Positions 23,379 through 32,826 of a stretch of 32,826 nt of DNA are shown piece after piece (positions within the stretch are counted from its first letter, which is position 1; each line of letters opens with the position of its first letter). The notes under the pieces were generated by a model that was not told the origin of the DNA, ran no database searches, and saw nothing but the letters and a program-made list of their open reading frames with translations. This stretch comes from Gammaproteobacteria bacterium (GTDB taxonomy: Bacteria > Pseudomonadota > Gammaproteobacteria > Ga0077536), in assembly GCA_020849475.1 (NCBI GenBank), contig JADLGE010000045.1:1-32826 (forward strand), read 5' to 3'. Both the position numbers and the translations under genes were made by a program.

Positions 23379-23834
23379 TCAGCGCCTTTGCATGGCTTGC
23401 GCCAGCAGCGCGTGAAACTCTTCATCAGTCGGCGCTTCGGCAATCTTCGGCAGCGTGGGGGTCATGGCATCCCACGGCTGACGACGCGAAGCCCACACGT
23501 CGACCTGCGGTTCGAACCGGGCAGGCTGGTCGAGACTCGCAGCCCACAGCCCCTGCAGGTCGGGCACCAGATCTGCCTGGATGAACAGCGGTGAGCCGCA
23601 GGTGGGACAAAAACCGCGGCTGACGCGGCGACCGCTTTCGGCGCGCACTTCGTAGTAAGTGGCCTGCCCTGCAATGCTGAGCGCCGCGCGCGGCACGTAG
23701 AGCACGGCACAGAACGCCGTGCCGCTCGCGCGCTGACAATCACGGCAATGGCAGTTCCAGGAGAAGGCCGGCTCGGCAGCGCATGAATAGCGGATGGCAC
23801 CGCAGGCACAGCCGCCCGAGTAGGGATGGTCCAT
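23379..23834 (-). CDS. GFA family zinc protein (mirror copy)
   Basis: Identical to 8993-9448, with all seven zinc-ligand cysteines present. Confidence 0.88.
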   Translation of the reverse strand: MDHPYSGGCACGAIRYSCAAEPAFSWNCHCRDCQRASGTAFCAVLYVPRAALSIAGQATYYEVRAESGRRVSRGFCPTCGSPLFIQADLVPDLQGLWAASLDQPARFEPQVDVWASRRQPWDAMTPTLPKIAEAPTDEEFHALLAQAMQRR

Positions 23835-24071
23835 ATCTACCTCGATGCAAAGGATGTAGCTCATCGACGCCGCGCGTCGCTCGGCATGCAGGATAAACCG
23901 CCCGGCCTCATCACCGGAGCACAGCCGAGCGGCACGGCGGGCAACGGGGCAGTGCTGTTCGAATTCAGCGTATCCACCGTTCGCCGTCGCCGGCGGCGAG
24001 CGCGAGGCGAAAGGCACCGTCCGCGGCCTTGTTTATCGCCAAGCCGCGGTCCTGCCGCGCATCGGAACGCG

Positions 24072-24926
24072 TTAGCGCGACGCCGCGTCGCTCAATTCCT
24101 GCACCCGCGCGTCGTCCCAGATCATGCGCGAAGAACGCTCGCGGCCGAGCAGTTCTATCGGGTCGTGATTGTCGATATGGCCATATTGGCCGCGCCACAC
24201 GCTGTAACCGAGCATCTCCTGCAGACGGCGCGGCATGCGCGCGGCGGTCTCTTGTGCGATGCCCAGCAATTGATTTTCCTGTTGCCGCACCCAGCCCGCG
24301 CAGTAATAGCAGGACAGCGCATAGCGGCGTGCGCTGGTGCGGTTGGTGCCGCCCGCATGCCATAGCTGGCTGTCAAACAGCATGATGCTGCCGGCCGGCA
24401 TCTCGGCCGGTACGGTCGGCAACTCCACGCCGAAAGGCGGCGGTGAATCGTAACGGTGGCTGCCGGGAATGATGCGCGTGGCGCCGTTGGCCTCGGTAAA
24501 TTCACTCAGGGCCCACATGGCATTCAGCGCAATCGGCGGACGCGGCCTTTGCAAGGGGATCTGTTGGGTGTCCTCATGCAAGGGCTGGGCTTGCTGGTCG
24601 GGGCCAAGCGTGATGGACGACAATGACGAGAGCAGTAGTTCGGGGTCGAGCACACGCTCGGCAACGGCTAACACTGTGTCGTGCAGCGGCACCTGCCAGA
24701 ACACTTCGCCGTGGTTCAGAAGGTTGTAGATGCGCACCGTCTGGTAGCCTTCGAAGCGCGACTGTCCATAACCACCGCCGCGTTCGCGCTCGACCGCATC
24801 GAGCGCGCCGCGCAGGGCCGTGATGAGGTCAGGCTCGATGGCGCCTGCCATGACGGTGTAGCCGTGCTCGGCTAGCGCCTCTACGTGGCGCTGGATTGTT
24901 GCCTCTTGTGGTGTGCTGGTCGTCAT
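24072..24926 (-). CDS. PhyH family dioxygenase (mirror copy)
   Basis: Identical to 7901-8755, with His117, Asp119 and His190 as the iron triad. Confidence 0.86.
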   Translation of the reverse strand: MTTSTPQEATIQRHVEALAEHGYTVMAGAIEPDLITALRGALDAVERERGGGYGQSRFEGYQTVRIYNLLNHGEVFWQVPLHDTVLAVAERVLDPELLLSSLSSITLGPDQQAQPLHEDTQQIPLQRPRPPIALNAMWALSEFTEANGATRIIPGSHRYDSPPPFGVELPTVPAEMPAGSIMLFDSQLWHAGGTNRTSARRYALSCYYCAGWVRQQENQLLGIAQETAARMPRRLQEMLGYSVWRGQYGHIDNHDPIELLGRERSSRMIWDDARVQELSDAASR

Positions 24927-25065
24927 TGGTCTCCCCCGTCGTTCGTCACCCTGATCCAATGTAGCCTGCCGGGCAAGGTAGCGACACAGCCCCGCGGCCG
25001 GCCCGGGAGCTTTTCTCCGCGCCTGCGAGCAGGCATGCTCAGCGCCCGGCACAAGGAGCATCAGC

Positions 25066-25932
25066 GTGACCAGTAATCGTATGACGGTTCGGCGACCCGC
25101 CTTCGCCTATCCCTCGCCCATGCCGGGCCATTGGAACCCACAGCGCCCGGAGTTTTCGCACATCGTCAATGCGGCCTCGCTGGCGATGCCGTATCTCGAG
25201 CCCTATCTCATCAAGTCCATGCGTGCGGCGCGCGAGCGCATCAACGATGCGCAATTGCAAAAGGACCTCGACGAATACGTTGCCCAGGAGTCGATGCATT
25301 TCAGTCAGCATCGGCGCTTCAACGACACCTTGCAGGCGCGCGGCTACCGCTGCATCGAAGCGCTGCAGGCGCGCCTCGCCGCCGACTATGCGCAACTCGC
25401 CGCCACGCGCAGCCTCGAGTTCAATCTCGCCTACGCGGAAGGCTTCGAATCGATGGCCCTCGCCATTGGCGAAATGCTCATTGAAGACCGCGAGCATCTG
25501 TTCGGCGCCAGCGAGGGCAGCGTGGCGTCGCTGGTGTTGTGGCATTTCGTTGAAGAAATCGAACACAAGAACGTGGCCTTCGATGTCTTCGAACACGTCG
25601 CTGGCGGTTACTTTCGCCGTGTGTACGGCTTTCTCTACGCCACCACCCACATCTTCATGCTGACGCGCGGCGGTTATCACGCCCTGCTTGAGGAAGACGG
25701 TCTGTGGCAGAACCTGCGCTCACGTCTTGCGCTGGCGCGGGTGCTGACGCGCATCTTCCGCAAGCTCACGCCCAGGCTGCTGCGCATCCTGGTGCCGGGC
25801 TATAGTCCGCGCCAGGTGGCCGATCCACCTTGGGCGCTGGCGTGGGCACGTCTGTTCGCGGCCGCGCCGCACACGGCGACCAGGCTCGACACTACGCGCC
25901 TCGACGAAGCAGAGCCCGCGACCTTTTCCTGA
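25066..25932 (+). CDS. PF10118 metal-dependent hydrolase (mirror copy)
   Basis: Identical to 6895-7761. The GTG start at 25066 is set by aaggag at 25053-25058. Confidence 0.83.
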   Translation: MTSNRMTVRRPAFAYPSPMPGHWNPQRPEFSHIVNAASLAMPYLEPYLIKSMRAARERINDAQLQKDLDEYVAQESMHFSQHRRFNDTLQARGYRCIEALQARLAADYAQLAATRSLEFNLAYAEGFESMALAIGEMLIEDREHLFGASEGSVASLVLWHFVEEIEHKNVAFDVFEHVAGGYFRRVYGFLYATTHIFMLTRGGYHALLEEDGLWQNLRSRLALARVLTRIFRKLTPRLLRILVPGYSPRQVADPPWALAWARLFAAAPHTATRLDTTRLDEAEPATFS

Positions 25933-25945
25933 CAGGCATACCCCG

Positions 25946-26461
25946 ATGAGCAACACCCCGACCATCACCATGAGCGAACGCATGCGCGCCGCCTTGTTCT
26001 TCAACGGCACCGGCCTCATTGCCCTCGCCTTGCTGCTCGGCTGGGTGTGGTTCTTCGCGCTGCTCGGAAAAATCGTGCTGTGGCCACTGCCCATCGACAT
26101 CGTCGTCTCGATCCCCGACGACGGCCGCGCCTGGCGCATGGCGCACATGGAAGCGATCACCCAGGGGCTGTTGTTGATGGCCTTCGCTTTCGGTGGGCGC
26201 TACATGCAACTGACGCCACGCCAATTCACCTTTTTTTTCTGGTCGGCGCTGGTTTCGACCTGGCTGTTTACCCTGGGCGCCGCGGCCAATGCCGTGTTCG
26301 GCACTCGCGGCCTCGCGTTTGGCGGCGGCCCGTTCAAGACCGGGCTCGCCAACGACGTCATCTATCTCGTCGGCTGGCCGCCGGTGCTGGGCGTGCATGT
26401 GATGCTGGGCCTGGCCCTGCTCGGCCTGTGGCGACACTTTCGCGCCACGCCCAATTGGTAA
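25946..26461 (+). CDS. Styrene-oxide-isomerase-like membrane protein (mirror copy)
   Basis: Identical to 6366-6881: four hydrophobic helices and His67 in RMAHMEA; 13 bp after the hydrolase gene. Confidence 0.63.
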   Translation: MSNTPTITMSERMRAALFFNGTGLIALALLLGWVWFFALLGKIVLWPLPIDIVVSIPDDGRAWRMAHMEAITQGLLLMAFAFGGRYMQLTPRQFTFFFWSALVSTWLFTLGAAANAVFGTRGLAFGGGPFKTGLANDVIYLVGWPPVLGVHVMLGLALLGLWRHFRATPNW

Positions 26462-26555
26462 AAGTTGTGTCAACGGAACCGGTCGATTGCGAGCGGGTGG
26501 AAGCCCATGTTATCGATCACACCGCTCAATAAGCCCACCATCCAAGGACTCGTCT

Positions 26556-28169
26556 ATGTCGCATTCACACCGCCCTCTTCCGCTCGCGCTGGCCACCGCC
26601 CTGCTGCTCGGCAGCGCCGTCGTCCACGCTGAACTCACCAGCGACGCCGACGGTAACACCCGCATCGGCACGGGCGTGTTCGATGTACTGACCGCGGGCA
26701 CCGTGAACAACAGTGGCTTTGGTTTTAATGCGCTGAAATCCGTGACCAGCGGCGGCGGCAACTCCGCTTTCGGCGCCGCCGCCCTGCAGTTGCTTACCAC
26801 CGGCACCCAAAACAACGCCTTCGGTCGCGGCGCCTTGACTACCGTCCTCGTCGGCCAGCGCAACAACGCGTTCGGCTTCGACGCGCTGGCCGCCAACACC
26901 GCCGATGACAACACTGCTTTCGGCGATTCGGCGCTCAAGGGCAATAGCATCGGCACGCGCAACAGCGCCTTCGGCGCCAATGCCCTGGTGGGCAATGTCG
27001 GTGACAGCAATGACAACAGCGCCTTTGGCTATATCGCCCTGCAAGGCATCAACACCGGCAGCGGCAATACCGCGCTCGGCAGCCGCGCCCTGAGCGGCAA
27101 CACCACTGGCGCCTCCAACGTCGCGGTCGGCTTCAAGGCCATGCAGAACAACACCACCGGCGCAAGCAACGTCGCTGCCGGTGTCGAGGCGTTGTCGAGC
27201 AATACCACCGGCATCAATAACAGCGCGTTTGGCCACCAGGCTTTGATGAGCAACGTGGCCGCCAACGAAAACGCCGCTTTCGGCAACTTCGCGCTGCTCG
27301 GCAACGTGTCCGGTCTGAACAACGTGGCGATGGGTGTGTCGGTACTGCGCAGCAACGTCAGCGGCAGCAACAACACCGGCATCGGCCACCTGGCGCTGCG
27401 CAACAGCACCGGCAGCAGCAACACCGCGCTCGGCAAGTCGGCGCTGACGGCCAACACGCGCGGCACGCGCAATGTCGCGGTCGGCGTCAGCGCGCTGGCG
27501 GCCAACACCACCGGCACCGACAACACCGCGCTCGGCAACGCCGCCGGCTCGGCCATCACCACCGGTATCAATAACGTGCTCATAGCCAACACCGGCTCGG
27601 CGCGCGACACCCGCACCATCCGCATCGGCAAGCCCGGCACACAGACCCGTGCTTTCATCGCCGGCATCCGCGGCGTGACCGTCACGCGCGGCGCGGCGGT
27701 GATGGTGAACAGTGCCGGCCAGCTCGGCGTACAGACCTCGTCCAAACGCTTCAAGACCGACATCGCACCGATGGCCGATACGAGCAGCCCCTTGATGGCC
27801 CTCGAGCCGGTCACGTTCCGCTACAAGGAGGCCGACGAAAACGGCGAGCACCCGCTGCAGTTCGGCCTCATCGCCGAAGACGTTGCGAAGGTGATGCCGG
27901 AGCTCGTGGTTTACGACGAACAAGGCAAGCCCGAAACCGTCGCCTACCATGAACTCGCCAGCCTGCTGTTGAACGAGCTGAAGAAAGAACACGCTGCGCG
28001 TATGGACGATCGCGCGGTGCTGGCACGGGAAGTGGCCGAGCTGCGCGCCGATGCCGCAAGCCGCGAAGCTTCGCTGGCAGCATTGACCCGTGCCATGGCG
28101 GAACTGCGTGAAGTGACCGACAGGCTCACCGCCGGCAATGCCGGCAAGGCCAGCGTCGCCACGCGCTGA
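26556..28169 (+). CDS. Secreted beta-roll protein with S74 chaperone domain (mirror copy)
   Basis: Identical to 4658-6271: signal peptide, about 17 repeats, Ser395/Lys400 self-cleavage pair and C-terminal coiled coil. Confidence 0.83.
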   Translation: MSHSHRPLPLALATALLLGSAVVHAELTSDADGNTRIGTGVFDVLTAGTVNNSGFGFNALKSVTSGGGNSAFGAAALQLLTTGTQNNAFGRGALTTVLVGQRNNAFGFDALAANTADDNTAFGDSALKGNSIGTRNSAFGANALVGNVGDSNDNSAFGYIALQGINTGSGNTALGSRALSGNTTGASNVAVGFKAMQNNTTGASNVAAGVEALSSNTTGINNSAFGHQALMSNVAANENAAFGNFALLGNVSGLNNVAMGVSVLRSNVSGSNNTGIGHLALRNSTGSSNTALGKSALTANTRGTRNVAVGVSALAANTTGTDNTALGNAAGSAITTGINNVLIANTGSARDTRTIRIGKPGTQTRAFIAGIRGVTVTRGAAVMVNSAGQLGVQTSSKRFKTDIAPMADTSSPLMALEPVTFRYKEADENGEHPLQFGLIAEDVAKVMPELVVYDEQGKPETVAYHELASLLLNELKKEHAARMDDRAVLAREVAELRADAASREASLAALTRAMAELREVTDRLTAGNAGKASVATR

Positions 28170-28187
28170 CGGCCCGTCCCGGCAAGT

Positions 28188-28220
28188 GGGGACAGACCAC
28201 CTGTGGTCTGTCCCCTTTTT
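28188..28220 (+). terminator. Terminator after the S74-domain gene (mirror copy)
   Basis: Stem GGGGACAGACCAC with its complement and loop ct, then TTTTT at 28216-28220. Confidence 0.85.
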
Positions 28221-28351
28221 ATTTGCGAAGGTCTGCGCGCTGGTAAAAGCTGACGCAGCAGTAGCATCTCGCCGACCTGCCCGAACCGTTGACAGCACCG
28301 CGCGCGACACCGCAATGTCACGCGCTTCCAGCCATCGTCACGGTTCAGTCC

Positions 28352-30160
28352 ATGGATACGCCTTGCTCCTCGACGCTTACACGCATTGCGCGTGTGCGCG
28401 AAGTCCTGCTCGACAACGCACTCGACGCCTTGCTGGTGCCGAGCGCCGATCCGCATTTGAGTGAATACCTGCCGGCGCGCTGGCAGGCGCGCCAATGGTT
28501 GTCGGGCTTCACCGGTTCCATGGCCACGCTCGCCATCACCGCCACCCACGCCGCGCTGTTCGCCGACAGCCGTTACTGGGTGCAGGCCGAGGCCGAGCTC
28601 GACGGCAGCGGCATTGCGCTGGTCAAGATCCCGGCCGGCAATGCCAACGCGCATATCGACTGGCTGCTTGAACATGTGCCCAGCGGTGGCCGCGTGGCGG
28701 CGGATGGCGCGGTTCTGGGGCTTGCCGCGGCGCGCACGCTGGAGTCGACGCTGGCCGCCAAGGGCATCGCGCTCGACACCAGCCGCGATCTCATCAGTCT
28801 GGTGTGGCCCGCGCGCCCGGCGCTGCCCATCGACGCGGTCTATGCCCATGCACCGCCCTATGCCACCGTGCCACGCAGCGCGAAGCTGGCGGCGCTGCGT
28901 GCGGCCATGCACGAGCTCGGCGCCACGCACCACTTCATATCGAGCGTTGATGACGTTGCGTGGCTGACCAATCTGCGCGGCGCCGATGTGCAATACAACC
29001 CGGTGTTCCTCGCGCATCTTCTCGTCGATGCCGACAGCGCGCGCCTGTTCATTGCCGACGGCAAGGTGGATGCGCAGCTCGCCGCCACACTCGCCGCCGA
29101 CCGCGTCACACTCGAGCCCTATGCCGAAGCGGGCGCCGCACTGAGCAGCCTGCCGCCCGCAGCGACACTGCTCATCGACCCGCGGCGCGTCACCCATGGC
29201 CTCATCGCGCAAGTGCCGAAGAGCGTGCGCACTATCGAGGCGCTGAACCCGAGCACTCGCGCCAAGAGCCGCAAGAATGCCGACGAAGCCGCGCACATCC
29301 GCGCCGCCATGCTGGAAGACGGCGTCGCGATGTGTGAGTTCTACGCATGGTTCGAACAAGCGCTCGGTCGCGAGCGCGTCACGGAATTGACGATAGACGA
29401 GAAACTGTCGGCGGCGCGGGCGCGCCGGCCTGGCTTCGTCGGTTTGAGTTTTCCGGTCATCGCCGGCTTCAACGCCAATGGCGCCATGCCGCACTACCGC
29501 GCCACGCCAGCGTCGCATGCGGTCATCGAAGGCAATGGCCTGTTGCTCATCGACTCCGGCGGCCAGTATCTCGGCGGCACCACCGACATCACGCGCGTGT
29601 GGCCGATAGGTGAGTCAAGCGCGGCGATGAAGCGCGACTACACCCTGGTATTGAAAGGCACGCTGGCCCTGTCACGGACGCGTTTTCCGCGTGGCACCCT
29701 CGGGCCGATGCTGGATGCCATCGCGCGCGCGCCACTGTGGGCGGAGGGCATCGAGTTTGGCCACGGCACCGGCCACGGCGTCGGCTATTTCCTCAACGTG
29801 CACGAAGGCCCACAAACCATCAGCAAGGCCATCCCCGATGCGACGATGGCGATGGAAGCCGGCATGATCACCTCCATCGAACCCGGCGTGTATCGTGCCG
29901 GGCACTGGGGCGTGCGCATCGAGAACCTGGTGATGAACGTGCCGGCCGTCACGCCAGAGGGCGATACGTTTGCCGAGATGCTGGAATTCGAAACCTTGAC
30001 GCTGTGCCCGATAGACACACGTTGCATTGATTTCGCGCTGCTGCGCGAAGACGAGCGGACGTGGTTGAACGGCTATCACGCCATGGTGCGTGAACGCCTC
30101 GCGCCGCGGCTCACGGGCGATGCGCGCGCCTGGCTGGAAGCGCGCACCGCCGCCATTTGA
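28352..30160 (+). CDS. Aminopeptidase P family protein, M24B (mirror copy)
   Basis: Identical to 2667-4475, with the five metal ligands Asp401, Asp412, His475, Glu510 and Glu524. Confidence 0.92.
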   Translation: MDTPCSSTLTRIARVREVLLDNALDALLVPSADPHLSEYLPARWQARQWLSGFTGSMATLAITATHAALFADSRYWVQAEAELDGSGIALVKIPAGNANAHIDWLLEHVPSGGRVAADGAVLGLAAARTLESTLAAKGIALDTSRDLISLVWPARPALPIDAVYAHAPPYATVPRSAKLAALRAAMHELGATHHFISSVDDVAWLTNLRGADVQYNPVFLAHLLVDADSARLFIADGKVDAQLAATLAADRVTLEPYAEAGAALSSLPPAATLLIDPRRVTHGLIAQVPKSVRTIEALNPSTRAKSRKNADEAAHIRAAMLEDGVAMCEFYAWFEQALGRERVTELTIDEKLSAARARRPGFVGLSFPVIAGFNANGAMPHYRATPASHAVIEGNGLLLIDSGGQYLGGTTDITRVWPIGESSAAMKRDYTLVLKGTLALSRTRFPRGTLGPMLDAIARAPLWAEGIEFGHGTGHGVGYFLNVHEGPQTISKAIPDATMAMEAGMITSIEPGVYRAGHWGVRIENLVMNVPAVTPEGDTFAEMLEFETLTLCPIDTRCIDFALLREDERTWLNGYHAMVRERLAPRLTGDARAWLEARTAAI

Positions 30161-30167
30161 TGGCGGC
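30149..30167 (+). other. Hairpin over the aminopeptidase stop codon (mirror copy)
   Basis: gccgccat-ttg-atggcggc, mirror of 2660-2678. Confidence 0.4.
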
Positions 30168-30194
30168 ATCGGGATCCACGCCGCTGTAGCTGCG

Positions 30195-32060
30195 TTACAG
30201 CCCCTGCGCGAACGCCGCGACGTCGGCCACCGCCTGCGCATTCAGCGCCGAGGGATAGAGCTTCGGCATTTTGACCGAGGGCTGCACTATCCACGTCACC
30301 GTGGCGGTGAAGTCGCGTCTGTCCTTCAAGCCCTGCAATTTGGGACCGACGCCGCCTTCGCCCTGGGCGCCATGGCAGGCGGCGCAGTTCTTGGCGTAGA
30401 CCTCGCGACCATTGTCTGTGTCGGCATTGCTGATACTGACAGATTTCGGATCGAGCTCGCCGGCCACAGCGGCAGGCGGCGCTGCTGCCAGCGGTTTGTC
30501 GTTGCCATTCGGCAAGGCGTAGACGATGAGCGTCGGCTGACCGTTCTCACCGAAAGACAAGCGCGACGAGGTATTGCCCGAGGCAATGGCCACGTATTGG
30601 CGACCGTCCTTGGCGTAGGTGATGACACCACCCGCCATGGCGCCGCCGGTCGGATGCTTGAGCAGCACCGCGCCGGTCGCGGAATCGAGTGCAAGGAAGT
30701 TACCAGCCATGTCACCGGTGAGCGTCACGCCGCCGGCGGTCGGTGTCATGCCGGCCACCACCGGCGCATCGGCGTGATACTTCCAGCGCACCGCGCCACT
30801 GTCGGGGTCGAGCGCATGCACCCAGCCGGTGCCGGCGCTTTCAAACTCGTAGCTGCCGCCGAACAGGAACTGGCCGGGCACGAATTTCACTTCGCCGGAT
30901 TTCACTATCGAGCAGCGATCGACCGAGCCCACCACCACCTGCCTGGTCTTGGCGTCGTAGGCCGGGCCATTCCACTCCACGCCGCCGAGCGCACCGGGAC
31001 AGGTATGCACGCCGGCTTCATTCGGCGCCTGGCTCGGCTTCTCGATGGTGGTGACCGGCGTCATGAATACGCGTTTGTGCGTTTCACGATTCACACCATA
31101 GACATGGCCGTCCTTGCTGCCGGCCGCCATCATCGGCTCGCCCTTGCTGTTCCAGTACAGCATCGGTGATGAACCGATATCGAGGTCGAGGCCGTCGTTG
31201 GGCGCCATCTGGTGCCACCACTTCAAGGCGCCGCTGCGCGCATCGAGCACCACCACACTGTTGGTAAAGAGATTTGTGCCGGGACGATGATCGGGCATGA
31301 AGTCCGGCGCCGGATTGCCTACCGGCACGAAGATCTCGCCGGCCGACATGTCGAGCGCATAGGTGCTCCAGCTGCCACCGCCGCCATAGCGCGCAGCGTC
31401 ACGCTGCGTCCAGGTTTCGGCGCCGGTCTCCGTGCCGCGCGGAATGGTGTAGAAGCGCCACAGCTCACGGCCACTGTCCTGCTCATAGCCCATCACGCGG
31501 CCGCGTATGCCCCAGTCGCTGCCGGCCGCGCCGGTGATGAGCGTGCCCTGCCACACCGCCGGCACCGAACTGAAGAACTCGCCTTGCTTGGGATCGCCCG
31601 CCTGATGCTTCCATAGGAGCTTGCCGGTGGCGGCATCGAGCGCCATGAGACGCGCATCGGGCGTACCGCGATAGAGCTTGCCGTTCTCAAACGCGACGCC
31701 ACGATTGATCTGAAAGACCTCTTGCTGCTCGGCCTTGTAGCTGTGCCGCCAGCGCACCGCGCAAGTAGTGGCATCGACCGCCAGGGTGTCGTGGGCGTTG
31801 GTCAGATAGAGCGTGCCTTCGATGGACAGAATGCCGGGCTGGAAAGTGCCCGAGTCATCGACCTTGAGCCGGCACACTTCTGTGAGCGTGGCGACGTTGG
31901 CGGTATTGATTTGTTCCAGCGTCGAGTAGCGCTGACCGTCAACGGTGTTGTTGTAACTCGGCCAGTCGGTGTCGGCCGGGCCGGCGGCCCACGCCAGCCC
32001 GCACCACATCAGCACGGCAGCGAGCGGCGCCGCGCGCAGCGCGCGTATCAAAGTATTCAT
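30195..32060 (-). CDS. PQQ quinohaemoprotein dehydrogenase (mirror copy)
   Basis: Identical to 767-2632: propeller, DLD motif at 292-294 and C-terminal CAACH haem site. Confidence 0.9.
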   Translation of the reverse strand: MNTLIRALRAAPLAAVLMWCGLAWAAGPADTDWPSYNNTVDGQRYSTLEQINTANVATLTEVCRLKVDDSGTFQPGILSIEGTLYLTNAHDTLAVDATTCAVRWRHSYKAEQQEVFQINRGVAFENGKLYRGTPDARLMALDAATGKLLWKHQAGDPKQGEFFSSVPAVWQGTLITGAAGSDWGIRGRVMGYEQDSGRELWRFYTIPRGTETGAETWTQRDAARYGGGGSWSTYALDMSAGEIFVPVGNPAPDFMPDHRPGTNLFTNSVVVLDARSGALKWWHQMAPNDGLDLDIGSSPMLYWNSKGEPMMAAGSKDGHVYGVNRETHKRVFMTPVTTIEKPSQAPNEAGVHTCPGALGGVEWNGPAYDAKTRQVVVGSVDRCSIVKSGEVKFVPGQFLFGGSYEFESAGTGWVHALDPDSGAVRWKYHADAPVVAGMTPTAGGVTLTGDMAGNFLALDSATGAVLLKHPTGGAMAGGVITYAKDGRQYVAIASGNTSSRLSFGENGQPTLIVYALPNGNDKPLAAAPPAAVAGELDPKSVSISNADTDNGREVYAKNCAACHGAQGEGGVGPKLQGLKDRRDFTATVTWIVQPSVKMPKLYPSALNAQAVADVAAFAQGL

Positions 32061-32276
32061 GGTCTCCCCTCATGCCCTGGGCGGCCATGCACCGGCATGG
32101 ACTTCGCACCGCGGGCATCTATAGCAGATGCAGTGGCGAGCCGGTATCCACAAATCGAGACCGCGACGGCCGCCTTGTTCGAGTCACGCCGGGCGGTCAT
32201 ATTGGCGAACCCCGTACCGAGCACGGAAATCAATGCGGCCCCACCGACGCACCCCCATGCATGCAGGACTGTGCCG

Positions 32277-32826
32277 ATGAACGAACGCGCACTGCTGCCG
32301 CCCTCCTCCGCCCCCGGCGCGCAGCTTGAACCCGCCATCGCCGCCATCTTGGCGCGCACCTTGGCCAAGCGCGCATGCGGTCCCTACGCAGCGCTGCGCG
32401 AAGATGACGTAAGTGAGCGTCTCGTGCGACTGTGCGTGGCGCGTACGGGTCGCGCGGTGCGCATCACTGACGTGCATCGCCTTGCCGGCGGGGCATCGAA
32501 GGAGATGTTCTCCTTCACCTTGAGCGATGTTCACCACGCGGCGCCCGAAAGGCTGGTGCTGCGTCTCGATCCTTTGGACAGCATCATTGAAACCAGGCGC
32601 CAGCGCGAAGCCGAGGCAATTGCCGCCATGCAGGGTACGGTGCCGGTGCCCACTGTGCGCTTGCTCGATCAGGCAGGGGAATTTCTTGGTCAGTCCGGTC
32701 TCGTCACCAGCTTCGTCACCGGCGTTACGCGCCCGAGCGCGCAAACCGATGGCGGCGTCAGCGGCATCGGCACCGACTATGGCGCGGCTGCCGCCCACAT
32801 CGCGCCGCAGTTTCTCGACAACCTCG
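32277..32826 (+). CDS. APH-family phosphotransferase, 3' end missing (mirror copy)
   Basis: Identical to 1-550. ATG 32277 opens a frame that leaves the window after 183 codons, before the catalytic HGD loop. Confidence 0.73.
   Translation, partial: MNERALLPPSSAPGAQLEPAIAAILARTLAKRACGPYAALREDDVSERLVRLCVARTGRAVRITDVHRLAGGASKEMFSFTLSDVHHAAPERLVLRLDPLDSIIETRRQREAEAIAAMQGTVPVPTVRLLDQAGEFLGQSGLVTSFVTGVTRPSAQTDGGVSGIGTDYGAAAAHIAPQFLDNL

Larger units (their letters stand above)
1..32826. repeat. Window-wide perfect inverted repeat (two 16,413-bp arms, no spacer)
   Basis: The second half is the reverse complement of the first. The first 20 bases match the reverse complement of the last 20, the centre reads cct|agg, and every reading frame at a..b has an identical partner at 32827-b..32827-a on the other strand. 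No base lies between the arms and both end at the same base. Uninterrupted palindromes of this size are unstable in bacterial cells, so a fold-back chimera from assembly or amplification is the preferred inference. An inverted dimer or a hairpin-ended linear replicon is possible but has no supporting genes here. Confidence 0.97.

Noticed and set aside
1..32826. Composite transposon or phage with long inverted ends
   Set aside because: No transposase, integrase, target-site duplication or unique core lies between the arms; the arms meet directly.
1..32826. Hairpin telomere of a linear replicon
   Set aside because: No protelomerase, partition or replication gene is visible, and the axis has a terminator homologous to another intergenic element nearby.

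Overview
The whole 32,826-base window is one perfect inverted repeat. Position i pairs with position 32827-i, and the axis lies between 16413 and 16414 (cct|agg). I compared the two ends, the centre and every pair of mirrored reading frames, and found no difference and no spacer. The real information content is therefore about 16.4 kb. The axis falls inside a terminator-like hairpin, and the two arms end on the same base. Both facts favour a fold-back artefact of assembly or amplification over a natural 16-kb palindrome. Each gene is annotated in full on the left arm and briefly on the right arm.

The DNA is GC-rich with dense coding. The gene families (a PA4780-type RIO kinase, a PF10118 hydrolase, a PQQ alcohol dehydrogenase with its cytochrome, GFA, DCC and DUF427 proteins) suggest an uncultured gammaproteobacterium. 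There are no tRNA or rRNA genes, transposases, phage genes or CRISPR arrays.

Left arm, outer end to axis: (1) a truncated aminoglycoside-phosphotransferase-family gene (1-550, minus), divergent from a secreted PQQ quinohaemoprotein dehydrogenase (767-2632, plus). (2) A minus-strand run, in transcription order: PF10118 metal-dependent hydrolase, styrene-oxide-isomerase-like membrane protein, a secreted beta-roll protein with a C-terminal S74 chaperone domain and a strong terminator, then an M24B aminopeptidase P. (3) A plus-strand PhyH-family dioxygenase and GFA-family zinc protein, divergent from the hydrolase. (4) About 490 bp with a possible broken small membrane-protein ORF. (5) A minus-strand cytochrome c lipoprotein and a small secreted Ala/Gln-rich protein. 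(6) A minus-strand operon: PNPOx-fold protein, DUF427 protein, DCC-family protein and SDR dehydrogenase, ending in a terminator inside a dispersed three-hairpin repeat. (7) Divergent from that, a RIO-type kinase and a spermidine-synthase-like protein reading toward the axis. (8) About 450 bp of non-coding sequence to the axis, carrying the second copy of the three-hairpin repeat.

Functionally, the dehydrogenase and the cytochrome c lipoprotein look like donor and acceptor of a periplasmic alcohol-oxidation chain. The PhyH, GFA, SOI-like and PF10118 genes fit a catabolic or detoxifying background, but no complete pathway is visible. I do not see a new defence or mobile system. The points most worth checking are the palindrome and its cause, the three-hairpin repeat, the atypical metal-site residues of the PQQ enzyme, and the isomerase-like protein without a styrene monooxygenase.
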